From contig CALGUD010000075.1 in the NCBI GenBank assembly GCA_937901915.1, positions 1 to 29,432 of the forward strand: 29,432 bases of DNA, in the 5' to 3' direction. This document shows, one piece after another, positions 7,232-14,216 of the stretch. The number at the start of each line of letters is the position of its first letter. Within the stretch, counting starts at the first letter, position 1. The stretch comes from an uncultured Flavobacteriaceae bacterium. Its GTDB lineage: Bacteria > Bacteroidota > Bacteroidia > Flavobacteriales > Flavobacteriaceae. The translations under genes were made by a program, and so were the position numbers. The notes beneath the pieces were generated by a model. The model ran no database searches, was not told where the DNA came from, and saw only the letters and a program-made list of their open reading frames with translations.

Positions 7232-8059
7232 TTACTTCTGTGTCCCTTCTAACGTTTTTTGTAATTCTACACTTATTTTTTCGTCAATGATATCTGTTAA
7301 ACTTCCATTTTCAAAATTATACTTTTTGATTAAAGTCGGTTCATTGTATTCCTTATATTGTCCGTCCCCATTTTTATCAACTCCAAATTCAACTACCAGA
7401 TCTTTGCTATTGTTTATGAACTTATAATTGTAAACATCCATACCTTCAATTCCCACTTTTTTTAATTTTTCTTGTTCAAATGAATATATGTAAAGTGACT
7501 TAAAATCATTTAGGTTTATTACTCCATCTTTATAAGTGTCTTTTTCGGCTACTTTTATCAATAGGAGAATTTCTTTTTCAAAGTATTCTGTATTTATATC
7601 ATTAAAATTTACACGTACATCAAATAATTTTTTGTTTGTTTCGTCATTTGAATCGTAAATAATAATGTTGTTAAATGCGCCATAAAATCCGCCGGAGTAT
7701 CGATTATCTATCGACTCATAACTTTCTGATGAAGTAAAAGCGTTTAGTGCACCGTTAATATTTTCTTTTTCATTCAATGTTTTATGAGAAACAGGGATGA
7801 TATAAATGGAATTTAGAGTATCTATTAGTTTTAGTGTTTCGTAGGATATTACTTGTTCTCGTTTGTTTTCTTTTTGTAACTCCTCAATTTTTTCATCAGA
7901 AAGAATTCCCGTTTCAACGTTGTCATTGTCGAACCTGGAATGTTCCAATATTGTTATTGAGATAAAAGCTATCAAAGCAACTATTAGAAAAATCACTCCA
8001 ACTGTGCCTAAAACAGCTAACAAGACCTGGTTATAACTTTTAATTTTCTCTAATTTCAT
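7232..8059 (-). CDS. Single-pass membrane protein of unknown function
   Basis: A 275-aa protein with one strong N-terminal transmembrane helix (about residues 12-35, VLLAVLGTVGVIFLIVALIA and onwards), followed by an acidic linker (ETGILSDEKIEELQKENKRE) and a folded extracytoplasmic domain. A stretch DKNGDGQYKEYNEPT resembles an EF-hand-like or beta-hairpin Asp-rich loop. The family is unknown to me. It stands alone, with a candidate -7 box (TACATTTG, minus strand, 8082-8089) 23 nt upstream of the ATG. Confidence 0.7.
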   Translation of the reverse strand: MKLEKIKSYNQVLLAVLGTVGVIFLIVALIAFISITILEHSRFDNDNVETGILSDEKIEELQKENKREQVISYETLKLIDTLNSIYIIPVSHKTLNEKENINGALNAFTSSESYESIDNRYSGGFYGAFNNIIIYDSNDETNKKLFDVRVNFNDINTEYFEKEILLLIKVAEKDTYKDGVINLNDFKSLYIYSFEQEKLKKVGIEGMDVYNYKFINNSKDLVVEFGVDKNGDGQYKEYNEPTLIKKYNFENGSLTDIIDEKISVELQKTLEGTQK

Positions 8060-8187
8060 AGTAGTAACTTTGCTATAACCTCAAATGTATAGAATTATTT
8101 TTTAAGGTGTTGGAACAAGAATTATGTATATACGTTACTGGGATTTATGATTTTACTGGTTTGTGCAACGAGTGTCATTATCAACAG

Positions 8188-8490
8188 TTATATCTTTTTC
8201 TTTTTGGGATTTTGTCGAGTATCAAATAAAGACAATATTTCCACAGTATTTTCTCTTGTTCTGTAATAAAGTGAGTTATGAGTCAATATTACCGCCCAAC
8301 GAACATTAGTTTTTTCTTTTGAAGTTTGAAAAAGGTCAGGGTTTTTTGAAATCAATTCGACTGTATGGTCAAGTGTACGTGCGAAGATTTTTAATTCCTT
8401 TTCAGTCCAATTATCTTCTAAATATTCAATTATTTTTTGTAATTCGGAAAGGGCATGGTCAGTCCACAAAATTTTATAACCACTTTTCAT
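8188..8490 (-). CDS. ParE/RelE-type toxin
   Basis: A 100-aa basic protein of the RelE/ParE superfamily. The N-terminal pattern YKILWTDHALSELQKIIEYLEDNWTEKE gives the first strand and helical hairpin. RTLDHTVELISKNPDLFQTS is the third helix, and VRWAVILTHNSLYYRT and VEILSLFDTRQNPKK give the C-terminal sheet with the usual basic residues. ParE toxins poison DNA gyrase and RelE toxins cut mRNA; the sequence places this protein nearer ParE, but the target is not proven. It is encoded after its antitoxin and overlaps it by 17 nt, the normal order for such modules, so the two are translated together. Confidence 0.85.
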   Translation of the reverse strand: MKSGYKILWTDHALSELQKIIEYLEDNWTEKELKIFARTLDHTVELISKNPDLFQTSKEKTNVRWAVILTHNSLYYRTRENTVEILSLFDTRQNPKKKKI

Positions 8491-8707
8491 AAAAATTTCT
8501 TGCTTGAGAGTGAGAAGTTAGTTTTCCTTGATCAGCATCTTTAATTCCTTTTTCAATAGATGCTTTCTCTGCATCCGAAATTTGATTCCACCAATCAGTT
8601 TTTTCACGATCACGCAATTTCAAGATTTTTTCAATGATAGAGATATCATCCAAAGTTGATAACCACTGAATTAATTCAATTTTTTTATTTTGAATATTCA
8701 CATCCAT
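8474..8707 (-). CDS. Antitoxin of the ParE-type module
   Basis: A 77-aa acidic protein from the ATG at 8707 (a TTG two codons earlier is also open). It has an N-terminal helical region (KIELIQWLSTLDDISIIEKILKL), a central DWWNQISDAEKASIEKGIKDADQGKLTSHSQA block and an aromatic tail (NFYEKWL). This matches short antitoxins found with ParE toxins in Bacteroidetes; the block from WWNQIS to the tail probably wraps the toxin. It directly precedes the toxin. A candidate -7 box (TATATTTG, minus strand, 8711-8718) lies only 3 nt from the ATG, which would make the message almost leaderless. Confidence 0.8.
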   Translation of the reverse strand: MDVNIQNKKIELIQWLSTLDDISIIEKILKLRDREKTDWWNQISDAEKASIEKGIKDADQGKLTSHSQARNFYEKWL

Positions 8708-8851
8708 ATTCAAATATAATATTAAGTATCGTAATTTAATAATTATTATCAGTTTTTAACTGCCACCCTTTAAAACAATTTGCAACTCTTTAAAAAACAT
8801 AATTATTATTAATTCAAAAAAAAATAGACCTTACCGTTACATTTTAATAAA

Positions 8852-9001
8852 TCAATCAGGAAAAAGTAATCTCTTTGCATTCCTGAAACGGATTTTTTCC
8901 TTTTCCTCAGGTGTTAGATCCAGCCGTTCAAGGGCATCAGCATCTTGTTTTAAACTAAATTGCGGATAGTCTGAGCCCAATGATATTGGTTGTATGAAAT
9001 T
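8852..9001 (-). pseudogene. Amidohydrolase C-terminal remnant
   Basis: After the stop of the GT39 fragment, the same frame continues with about 49 codons: FIQPISLGSDYPQFSL, then DADALERLDLTPEEKEKI, FRNAKRLL and a stop at 8852-8854. GSDYP followed by an acidic helix and a RNAKRLL tail is the C-terminal end of TIM-barrel amidohydrolases (the amidohydrolase-2/TatD-like group), where the Asp of GSDYP is a metal/catalytic residue. The rest of the gene (about 250 residues) is missing and there is no start codon, so this is a remnant. It lies directly against the glycosyltransferase fragment, which suggests a deletion join. Confidence 0.6.
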
Positions 9002-9016
9002 AATTTTTTTAGATTG

Positions 9017-9847
9017 TTATTCAAATATTCTGTTTTTAAACAATATTTTCATGGTATCAAAATCTTGTTTAGGATTTTTGCAGATATAAATAGTCTGCCA
9101 AAGTTTGCTTTCTTCGTCCGCATAAGGATTATAAATTTTTCGAGCGGGCTTTACTTCCTCAAAGTACGGTTCAAAAAAATCAATTCCGGCATCACCATTT
9201 CTTAATGCAATAATTGTTTTGGGTATTTGACCCGTAGGAGCCCAAATGTAAAAACTTCCGTGATATGAAAAAGATTCAGGCAAATTGTAGTCCGCTCCCA
9301 ATAAATTTACCGCCCCAGCCTGGCTATAATGTTTTCCCCATATTAAGGTATTTTTCTTTTCAGATTTTGGTAAACTATCATATATTTCTCCTAGGTGAAA
9401 CATTGTTTCCTCCCATTTTTGCTTAGAATATCTCTCTTCAAAATGAATTCCATATTCCCCACCTTCAATTTCTTTTTTTTCGAATTGATAATCGTAATTA
9501 ATATAATTTTCCAAGGAATATATTGGCATTCCAAAAGGAATTAAAGTTACGCCTATGAATAAAACAATTGATGACGGGTAAATCAGCCATTTGGTTTTAT
9601 TCAATATTTTAGCTTCCCAACAGATACCACCAAAAGGCAATAAAGTCAAAATAATTGGGAAAAAGTAATATTGTTTTCCTTGGCTAAAAGACAAAACGAA
9701 TGTTGATATTATAATTGTTAATGCGATAGGAATATATTGTCCGTTTTCCCTTGTGTTAAATAAAAATACTATTGCAGGAATTAATAGAAGTAAACTTAAT
9801 GGATTTATTGAAAGTATTAATTCCCATAAAACCCTAATTATAGTCAA
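9017..9847 (-). pseudogene. GT39/ArnT-like glycosyltransferase, 5'-truncated
   Basis: The 276-residue ORF corresponds to the C-terminal half of a dolichyl-phosphate-mannose/ArnT-like (GT39) membrane glycosyltransferase, normally about 500 aa. It has membrane segments at INPLSLLLLIPAIVFLF, YIPIALTIIISTFVLSFS, the diagnostic QGKQYYFFPIILTLLPFGG and WLIYPSSIVLFIGV. A periplasmic domain follows, with LIWGKHYSQAGAVNLLGADYNLPESFSYHGSFYIW, whose HYSQAGA/YHGSFYIWAP pattern is typical. The N-terminal catalytic part with its acidic motif is missing. The apparent ATG (9845-9847) lies in GAGTTGAC-type repeat DNA that abuts the gene, so the start looks artificial: the element probably cut the gene. Confidence 0.6.
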
Positions 9848-9901
9848 CTCATTTAACTGTGTTTCGTATAGTGAACATTCCTGAATAGAGTTGACCGTTT
9901 T
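9842..9901. repeat. Insertion-end-like box, copy 1, with inverted half
   Basis: CCTGAATAGAGTTGACCG followed by TTTT (9880-9901) recurs at 11440-11461 and 12567-12588. In this copy GTCAACTC (9843-9850) and GAGTTGAC (9888-9895) form an 8-bp inverted repeat around 37 bp. This looks like the terminal repeat of an insertion sequence or a small non-autonomous element. No transposase is present and I cannot name the family. Confidence 0.5.
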
Positions 9902-9962
9902 AAACCAATTAATAACCGTAGGTTAAACGATTACACTCCCTAAATTTCGGGACAACAAATTT

Positions 9963-9993
9963 CGTCTTGCGTCTTGTATCTTTTGTCTTGTGG
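9963..9993 (+). repeat. Heptanucleotide tract (TCTTG type)
   Basis: Four degenerate 7-base units: CGTCTTG, CGTCTTG, TATCTTT, TGTCTTG, then TGG. A shorter pair (ACTCTGA, ACTCTAA) follows at 10012-10025. Confidence 0.6.
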
Positions 9994-10034
9994 TTATACG
10001 TCCATTTTCATAACTCTGAACTCTAAATGAGCGG

Positions 10035-11141
10035 TCATTCGAATTTAAAGTCGGTTAATTCATAGTTGGCGTTTCGCCCTTTTTCATTTGTTTGTTGTAA
10101 GATTCCTTTTTCAATCAAGTCTTTGATGTCACGCAAGGCGGTGTCGGTAGAGACTTTGGCCATTTTCGCCCATTTTGAGGTTTGTAGTTTACCTTCAAAA
10201 CCGTCAAAAAGTTTGTTGAGTATGAAGCGTTGACGTTCGTTTATTGGCGTATTTTCGTGTAATTTCCAAAACTCGGCTTTGCGCAATATTCTTTGCATGG
10301 TGTCTTCTGTTGCCAACATGGCATTTTTTAGACAATGCAGGAACCAGTGTAGCCATTCGGTTATGTCTTTTGAACTATGTTGTACGCTTTGTAATACTTC
10401 ATAATAGCGTTTGCGTTCTATTAATATTTGGCTAGACATACTATAAAAACGTTCTCCACTTCCTTCTGCCCGTGCAAGCAACATATCGGTGATGGCTCTT
10501 CCAATCCTACCATTTCCGTCATCGAAAGGGTGAATGATAATAAACCAAAAATGGGCTATAGCTGCTTTTAGAACAGGGTCAAGATGGTCGTCGTCGTTGA
10601 ACCAATTCAAAAACGTGTCCATTTCCGCTTTTACAAAATTGGATTTTACGGCTTCATAATGCACTTTTTCTTTGCCCATAGCTCCGGAAACCACTTGCAT
10701 TTCACCTGTACGGTATTGTCCAACCTCTATTTGATAAGGCCCGCTATACCCTGTTGGGAACAGAGCAGCATGCCAACCAAACAAACGTTTTTCGGTTAAA
10801 GGTAAGACGTGCTGTTGGGTGGCGTCAAGCATCATTTCTACTACGCCTTCTATATGACGACTACTCGGCACAAGTCCTGCTGTGTTAATACCCAAGCGCC
10901 TTGCTATTGACGAGCGTACCTGGTTGTAATTGAGCAATTCGCCTTCTATTTCAGATGATTTAACCACGTCTAAGGTTAATGCGGTAAGCGTAGCTTCTTC
11001 CTTAGTAGAAAAGCCAAGGGCGTTCATCTGTCCGATAATTTTGCCCTGCATTAACCGAACCTCGCCAAATACGGCATTTATTGCTTTGTCATCCCACGAA
11101 AAATCCGTCCAGTTTTTATGTTCGTAGATGTATTTTGCCAT
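10035..11141 (-). CDS. Fic-family AMP-transferase with N-terminal inhibitory helix and C-terminal winged helix
   Basis: A 368-aa Fic (filamentation induced by cAMP) protein, counted from the ATG at 11141. The family usually transfers AMP from ATP to Ser, Thr or Tyr hydroxyls of target proteins. The catalytic motif HPFDDGNGRIGR is intact (about residues 204-215), including the catalytic His. The inhibitory motif SSEIEG (about 62-67) fits [ST]xxxE[GN] and lies before the Fic core, so this is a class II self-inhibited enzyme. The N-terminus (YEHKNWTDFSWDD) is a DUF4172-type extension. The C-terminal about 60 residues (TSKWAKMAKVSTDTALRDIKDLIEKGIL) form a winged helix, an architecture known in SoFic-like proteins. 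No separate antitoxin is adjacent. A perfect palindrome lies at the promoter (11155-11185). Confidence 0.93.
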   Translation of the reverse strand: MAKYIYEHKNWTDFSWDDKAINAVFGEVRLMQGKIIGQMNALGFSTKEEATLTALTLDVVKSSEIEGELLNYNQVRSSIARRLGINTAGLVPSSRHIEGVVEMMLDATQQHVLPLTEKRLFGWHAALFPTGYSGPYQIEVGQYRTGEMQVVSGAMGKEKVHYEAVKSNFVKAEMDTFLNWFNDDDHLDPVLKAAIAHFWFIIIHPFDDGNGRIGRAITDMLLARAEGSGERFYSMSSQILIERKRYYEVLQSVQHSSKDITEWLHWFLHCLKNAMLATEDTMQRILRKAEFWKLHENTPINERQRFILNKLFDGFEGKLQTSKWAKMAKVSTDTALRDIKDLIEKGILQQTNEKGRNANYELTDFKFE

Positions 11142-11154
11142 TACCAAAATTAAC

Positions 11155-11185
11155 TTGCGGTAAAAATACGAATTATTTACCGCAA
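11155..11185. promoter_or_regulatory. Palindromic operator upstream of the Fic gene
   Basis: TTGCGGTAAA (11155-11164) and TTTACCGCAA (11176-11185) form a perfect 10-bp inverted repeat with an 11-bp spacer. It starts 14 bp upstream of the Fic ATG and overlaps the expected promoter. A -7-like TAATTTTG (minus strand, 11145-11152) lies between the palindrome and the start codon. The geometry is that of a dimeric repressor site, and the winged helix in Fic itself is an obvious candidate binder. Confidence 0.55.
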
Positions 11186-11243
11186 AAATGCGTCGATTAT
11201 TTTATTTTTTCACCGCGAATGTTAATTTTGAATGAATAATTAT

Positions 11244-11331
11244 GAATGCAGAATTATTGGGGTGGGGTTGGATGATCGGTGTCGGGTGACGGAAGCAAAT
11301 TATGAATTCAGAATGCAGAATTCAGAATGAT
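11244..11331 (+). repeat. Heptanucleotide tracts (GAATTCA and TGTCGGG types)
   Basis: GAATGCA, GAATTAT (11244-11257); TGATCGG, TGTCGGG, TGACGGA (11273-11293); GAATTCA, GAATGCA, GAATTCA, GAATGAT (11304-11331). Two unrelated unit sequences share the 7-base period. This and the next tracts fill the 520-bp space between the Fic gene and the membrane-protein gene. Confidence 0.65.
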
Positions 11332-11386
11332 GTTTGATTTAAGATTGAAAATTACTAAATTATATGCGTTTTTATCCAATGAACAA

Positions 11387-11428
11387 TGTCTTGCCTCTTG
11401 TATCTTGTGTCTTTTTTCGTATGTCGTG
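11387..11428 (+). repeat. Heptanucleotide tract (TCTTG type)
   Basis: Six units: TGTCTTG, CCTCTTG, TATCTTG, TGTCTTT, TTTCGTA, TGTCGTG. The last units grade towards the TGTCGGG type, which suggests the two types are one family. The tract ends 11 bp before box copy 2. Confidence 0.65.
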
Positions 11429-11439
11429 TGTTTCACGTC

Positions 11440-11461
11440 CCTGAATAGAGTTGACAGTTTT
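11440..11461. repeat. Insertion-end-like box, copy 2
   Basis: CCTGAATAGAGTTGACAG followed by TTTT, one base different from copies 1 and 3. It is enclosed between a TCTTG-type heptad tract and a CAATTAA-type heptad tract. Confidence 0.55.
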
Positions 11462-11465
11462 CCTC

Positions 11466-11528
11466 CAATTAACCATTAACTGTTAACAATTAACATAAGT
11501 GGTGTCCGATGTCAGGTGACGGATGTGA
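11466..11528 (+). repeat. Heptanucleotide tracts (CAATTAA and GGTGTCC types)
   Basis: CAATTAA, CCATTAA, CTGTTAA, CAATTAA (11466-11493), then after 7 bp GGTGTCC, GATGTCA, GGTGACG, GATGTGA (11501-11528). Both parts keep an exact 7-base register. Confidence 0.65.
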
Positions 11529-11537
11529 AGTTGAAGA

Positions 11538-11603
11538 ATGAAATCAAAACCCTCTTTAAAGTTTGAAGATGCTCTTAGAATTACAGTAATCAAACTTTTT
11601 TAA
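11538..11603 (+). pseudogene. Possible remnant of a four-helix-bundle gene start
   Basis: A 21-codon reading frame (MKSKPSLKFEDALRITVIKLF) follows a GGTGTCC-type heptad tract and a GAAGTTGAAG spacer, the same layout as upstream of the complete four-helix-bundle gene at 16102. It shares the DNA string AAGTTTGAAGAT and the residues KFED with that gene's start. The reading frame then ends. This may be a decayed second cassette, but the match is short. Confidence 0.3.
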
Positions 11604-11664
11604 CGAGAAACCCAATACTTAAAAAAGCTACAGCGATAAGCCCATTAGTGTATTGATCTAATGA

Positions 11665-12192
11665 TCATCCTGATTCTAAACCATTTATTATTCCTACAAT
11701 GAACATTAGACCCCATGAAGCCACGGGAACCATTAGTAAATAACCGATATTTCGAGAGGAACTATTAATTAGAAAGGCAGCGGCATTAAAAATAAATGCC
11801 ATTACCATAGCGACCAGAAAAACACCGATTAGAGCTTGAACACCATTAGGCAGAGGTTCTGAAATTCCACCAGAAAATAGGGCTATACTAAATATCCAAA
11901 TAGTCGCTATGGAAAGCGCAACGCCTGCCATTAACGCGAATCCGGCTCCGCTATGAGCCAACCACGGTGTCTTGGTGGACGAGACTCGGGGGTGCAGTTT
12001 GAGAAGCCCAATGATACTTGCTATAAGTGCAAAGATTCCGGGAACCGCAGCCCAAAGTATAGACAGTTGAACATTTGAGTAATATCTAATCCAGAGAAAT
12101 GCTACATTTACCAACATCAAAATGCCTGCAGAAAAAAACAATATTGAATCCCATTTCCTAGAAACTGGTGTTCCGACATTTTTATTTATCAT
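11665..12192 (-). CDS. Small multi-pass membrane protein of unknown function
   Basis: A 175-aa protein with about five hydrophobic segments: ILFFSAGILMLVNVAFLWI, LSILWAAVPGIFALIASIIGL, AGFALMAGVALSIATIWIF, ALIGVFLVAMVMAFIFNAAA and NIGYLLMVPVASWGLMFIVG. I do not recognise the family. Unlike its neighbours it has a strong Shine-Dalgarno-like sequence (AGGAGAT) immediately before the ATG, and its codon use is less AT-rich, which suggests acquisition from outside the Bacteroidetes. It is bracketed by the insertion-end-like boxes at 11440 and 12567, consistent with being cargo. Confidence 0.65.
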   Translation of the reverse strand: MINKNVGTPVSRKWDSILFFSAGILMLVNVAFLWIRYYSNVQLSILWAAVPGIFALIASIIGLLKLHPRVSSTKTPWLAHSGAGFALMAGVALSIATIWIFSIALFSGGISEPLPNGVQALIGVFLVAMVMAFIFNAAAFLINSSSRNIGYLLMVPVASWGLMFIVGIINGLESG

Positions 12193-12394
12193 ATCTCCTA
12201 AACTGATATGCTTGGCTTAAAGACCAGTGATAACAAAACATTGCCGTTATCCACGTTCCCGAAAGTTTTATCTTAAAATCCTCTGAAGTTTCGTCTTTCA
12301 TATTGAATTCATTTCTTTTTTTTAGGAAGACGACTGTGTCATTAAAATGTTACAACCTCAAGTCGAACTAGTTGAGAAAGCCCGAGGTCCTATT

Positions 12395-12451
12395 ACTGTC
12401 AACTCACATATAAACTCTATTAATTACATTTATCCAACGAATTTCAGGGAC
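12395..12451. repeat. Possible decayed inverse copy of the insertion-end box
   Basis: ACTGTCAACTC (12395-12405) and ATTTCAGGGAC (12441-12451) match the two halves of the reverse complement of box copy 2, separated by about 35 bp that also contain AACTCTATT. This may be an older, interrupted copy in the opposite orientation. Confidence 0.3.
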
Positions 12452-12501
12452 ATAAATGCAACATCGTTAAACATAGTAAAAAATCTTATAGCCCTTCTCG
12501 A

Positions 12502-12556
12502 AGTACGATTTACGAAGTACGAATTTTAAAATTATGAATTCAGAATGCAGAATTAT
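12502..12556 (+). repeat. Heptanucleotide tracts (AGTACGA and GAATTCA types)
   Basis: AGTACGA, TTTACGA, AGTACGA (12502-12522), then GAATTCA, GAATGCA, GAATTAT (12536-12556). The second tract repeats the one at 11304. The remainder of 12193-12500 shows no gene that I can support. Confidence 0.6.
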
Positions 12557-12566
12557 CGTGTAGTTC

Positions 12567-12637
12567 CCTGAATAGAGTTGACCGTTTTTATCCAAAAAAC
12601 AATATCTTGTGTCTAGCGTCTTTTTTCTTATGTCGGG
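12567..12637 (+). repeat. Insertion-end-like box copy 3 plus heptanucleotide tract
   Basis: CCTGAATAGAGTTGACCG with TTTT (12567-12588) is followed by a five-unit tract TATCTTG, TGTCTAG, CGTCTTT, TTTCTTA, TGTCGGG (12603-12637), where TCTTG-type units again run into a TGTCGGG unit. Confidence 0.6.
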
Positions 12638-12761
12638 TGAAGTTGAATTCTAAACTCGTCTTCCCAACTGACAAAATTTCATATTGTTATAATAAATATA
12701 AAATGGTGAGGTTTTTGCTAAGGATAGTATAAATTTGTGAATCAATAAAATTAAAAAAGAC

Positions 12762-13457
12762 ATGTACGGATATTATATATTAATAGGTGGTATTGCTTTA
12801 ATCAGCTGGATAGTGAGTGCCAGGTTAAAGAGTAAATTTAAACACTACTCACAGGTGCATTTAAGGAATGGGATGAGCGGTGCCGAGATTGCCACCAAAA
12901 TGCTAAATGACAATGGTATTTTTGATGTAAAGGTAATTTCTGCCCCGGGAATGCTTACAGACCATTATAACCCTACCAACAAAACGGTTAATTTAAGTGA
13001 AGGGGTCTATAACCAGCGTAATGCTGCCGCCGCCGCCGTTGCTGCACACGAATGCGGACACGCAGTACAACATGCCAAAGGCTATGAATGGCTGCAAATG
13101 CGTTCTAAGTTAGTGCCCGTGGTTAGCGTGGCCTCCGGGTTATCGCAATGGGTGATTTTTGGTGGTATCGCTTTAATGGCCATGGCAAATGTTGGACTGG
13201 GACAAACAGTTTTACTCGTCGGACTTATACTTTTTGGTATGGGTACATTGTTTAGCTTTATAACCTTGCCTGTGGAGTTTGATGCAAGTAACAGGGCTTT
13301 AGCATGGTTAAAGAATAAAAATATGGTGTCCCCCGAAGAATACAAAGGAGCCGAAGATTCCCTCAAATGGGCTGCAAGAACGTATGTGGTAGCCGCTATA
13401 GGTTCATTGGCAACACTGGTTTACTTTGCAATGAGCTTTCTGGGAGGAAGGGATTAA
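12762..13457 (+). CDS. YugP-type zinc-dependent membrane metallopeptidase
   Basis: A 231-aa membrane protease of the neutral zinc metallopeptidase family 2 (YugP). It has an N-terminal TM helix (YYILIGGIALISWIVSA), a domain with LRNGMSGAEIATKMLNDNGI, VKVISAPGMLTDHYNP and NKTVNLSEGVYNQRN, and the zinc motif HECGH (residues 96-100) in VAAHECGHAVQHAKGY. Two or three TM segments follow (WVIFGGIALMAMANVG, TVLLVGLILFGMGTLF), then VEFDASNRALAWL and a last TM helix. FDASNRAL is conserved in the family. The protein is complete. A TANNTTTG-like box (TAAATTTG, 12730-12737) lies 24 bp upstream of the ATG. A strong terminator follows at 13481, so it is monocistronic. Substrates are not known. Confidence 0.93.
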   Translation: MYGYYILIGGIALISWIVSARLKSKFKHYSQVHLRNGMSGAEIATKMLNDNGIFDVKVISAPGMLTDHYNPTNKTVNLSEGVYNQRNAAAAAVAAHECGHAVQHAKGYEWLQMRSKLVPVVSVASGLSQWVIFGGIALMAMANVGLGQTVLLVGLILFGMGTLFSFITLPVEFDASNRALAWLKNKNMVSPEEYKGAEDSLKWAARTYVVAAIGSLATLVYFAMSFLGGRD

Positions 13458-13480
13458 ACCAATAATATATACATACAATT

Positions 13481-13506
13481 AAAGGGACTCCATTTCGAGT
13501 CCCTTT
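13481..13506. terminator. Rho-independent terminator of the metallopeptidase gene
   Basis: AAAGGGACTC, a 6-nt loop CATTTC, and GAGTCCCTTT form a perfect 10-bp stem starting 24 bp after the stop codon, with an A-rich side upstream and a T-rich side in the stem's last bases. Confidence 0.85.
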
Positions 13507-13560
13507 ATCATTTGAAAATAGATGGTTCTTCTTTTAGAAAAGTAATTGTTTTTATGCTTT

Positions 13561-13773
13561 CTTCCCCTTTGGGGAAGCCTGCCCGTCCGTTCAGGCGGGG
13601 TGTCAATCCCACCATCGGGGGATTGACGGATGGGGCTTATTTTAGGTTCTCGATGGTGGCTGAGGATTCTCGAAGCCACCATCTTAAAAAGTTATTAAGG
13701 TAATTGTTATTGGTTAATTGGTTCGGTTAAAAATGATTCCACCCTTTTAGGGTCGGGGCGAAGAATCATTTTT
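13561..13773. repeat. Chain of perfect hairpins with a heptad tract
   Basis: Consecutive inverted repeats: CTTCCCC/GGGGAAG (13561-13577), GTCAATCCC/GGGATTGAC (13602-13627), GATGGTGGCT/AGCCACCATC (13652-13683) and AAAAATGATTC/GAATCATTTTT (13729-13773, with ACCC/GGGT inside). Four 7-base units (TAATTGT, TATTGGT, TAATTGG, TTCGGTT) occupy 13701-13728, the reverse sense of the CAATTAA type. No coding function is evident. Confidence 0.55.
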
Positions 13774-13945
13774 ATTTTTAGATTGATTTTCTGCAGTACT
13801 CCAAGACTAAAAGTAAAGTTCTCCATCCTTTATTATATCTTTTAAAGCTCTCCTCCTTGAGCCCCGAAGGGCCGGGGGAGTACCATCCGCCTTAGGGGGA
13901 TGGGGAGGTGGTGGCTTTTTTACAGAATAGTTCTACCCTTCCGTC

Positions 13946-14025
13946 TCCTACGCTTAGCGTAGGACCCATACCGAAACGAGTTCGGTACAGGCTCTTTCCC
14001 TGACCAGGGAAAGGAGCTTTTTTTT
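13946..14025. terminator. Hairpins ending in a strong terminator-like stem
   Basis: TCCTACGCT/AGCGTAGGA (13946-13964) and TACCGAA/TTCGGTA (13969-13987) are followed by GCTC-TTTCCCTG / CAGGGAAA-G-GAGC (13991-14017), with one bulged G and then eight T. No gene runs into it directly from the left apart from the metallopeptidase, which has its own terminator. It could shield the lipoprotein genes downstream. Confidence 0.55.
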
Positions 14026-14216
14026 ATTCTTATTTTAAATAACAACATGAAATTCATAAATATCATGTACAAACTCATATTTTAAGTTTTAAACTTATAA
14101 TAAATTGGCTACATTTAAAGCCTGATTATAGCATATATTTTTTCCCGGTGAAATCTCCTTACATAAAATAATACTGGAGATTCCATGTGTCCACTAAAAA
14201 AACAAATGATTAACAC

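Noticed and set aside
12347..12529. Open frame of 60 codons
   Set aside because: It runs across repeat-derived DNA (GTCAACTC box and AGTACGA tract), has no recognisable features and no upstream signals.
9842..12588. Complete insertion sequence
   Set aside because: No transposase reading frame exists between or next to the boxes; only end-like sequences are present.
13512..13703. Open frame of 63 codons
   Set aside because: It is built from palindromic hairpin DNA; the encoded sequence is arginine- and proline-rich and not protein-like.
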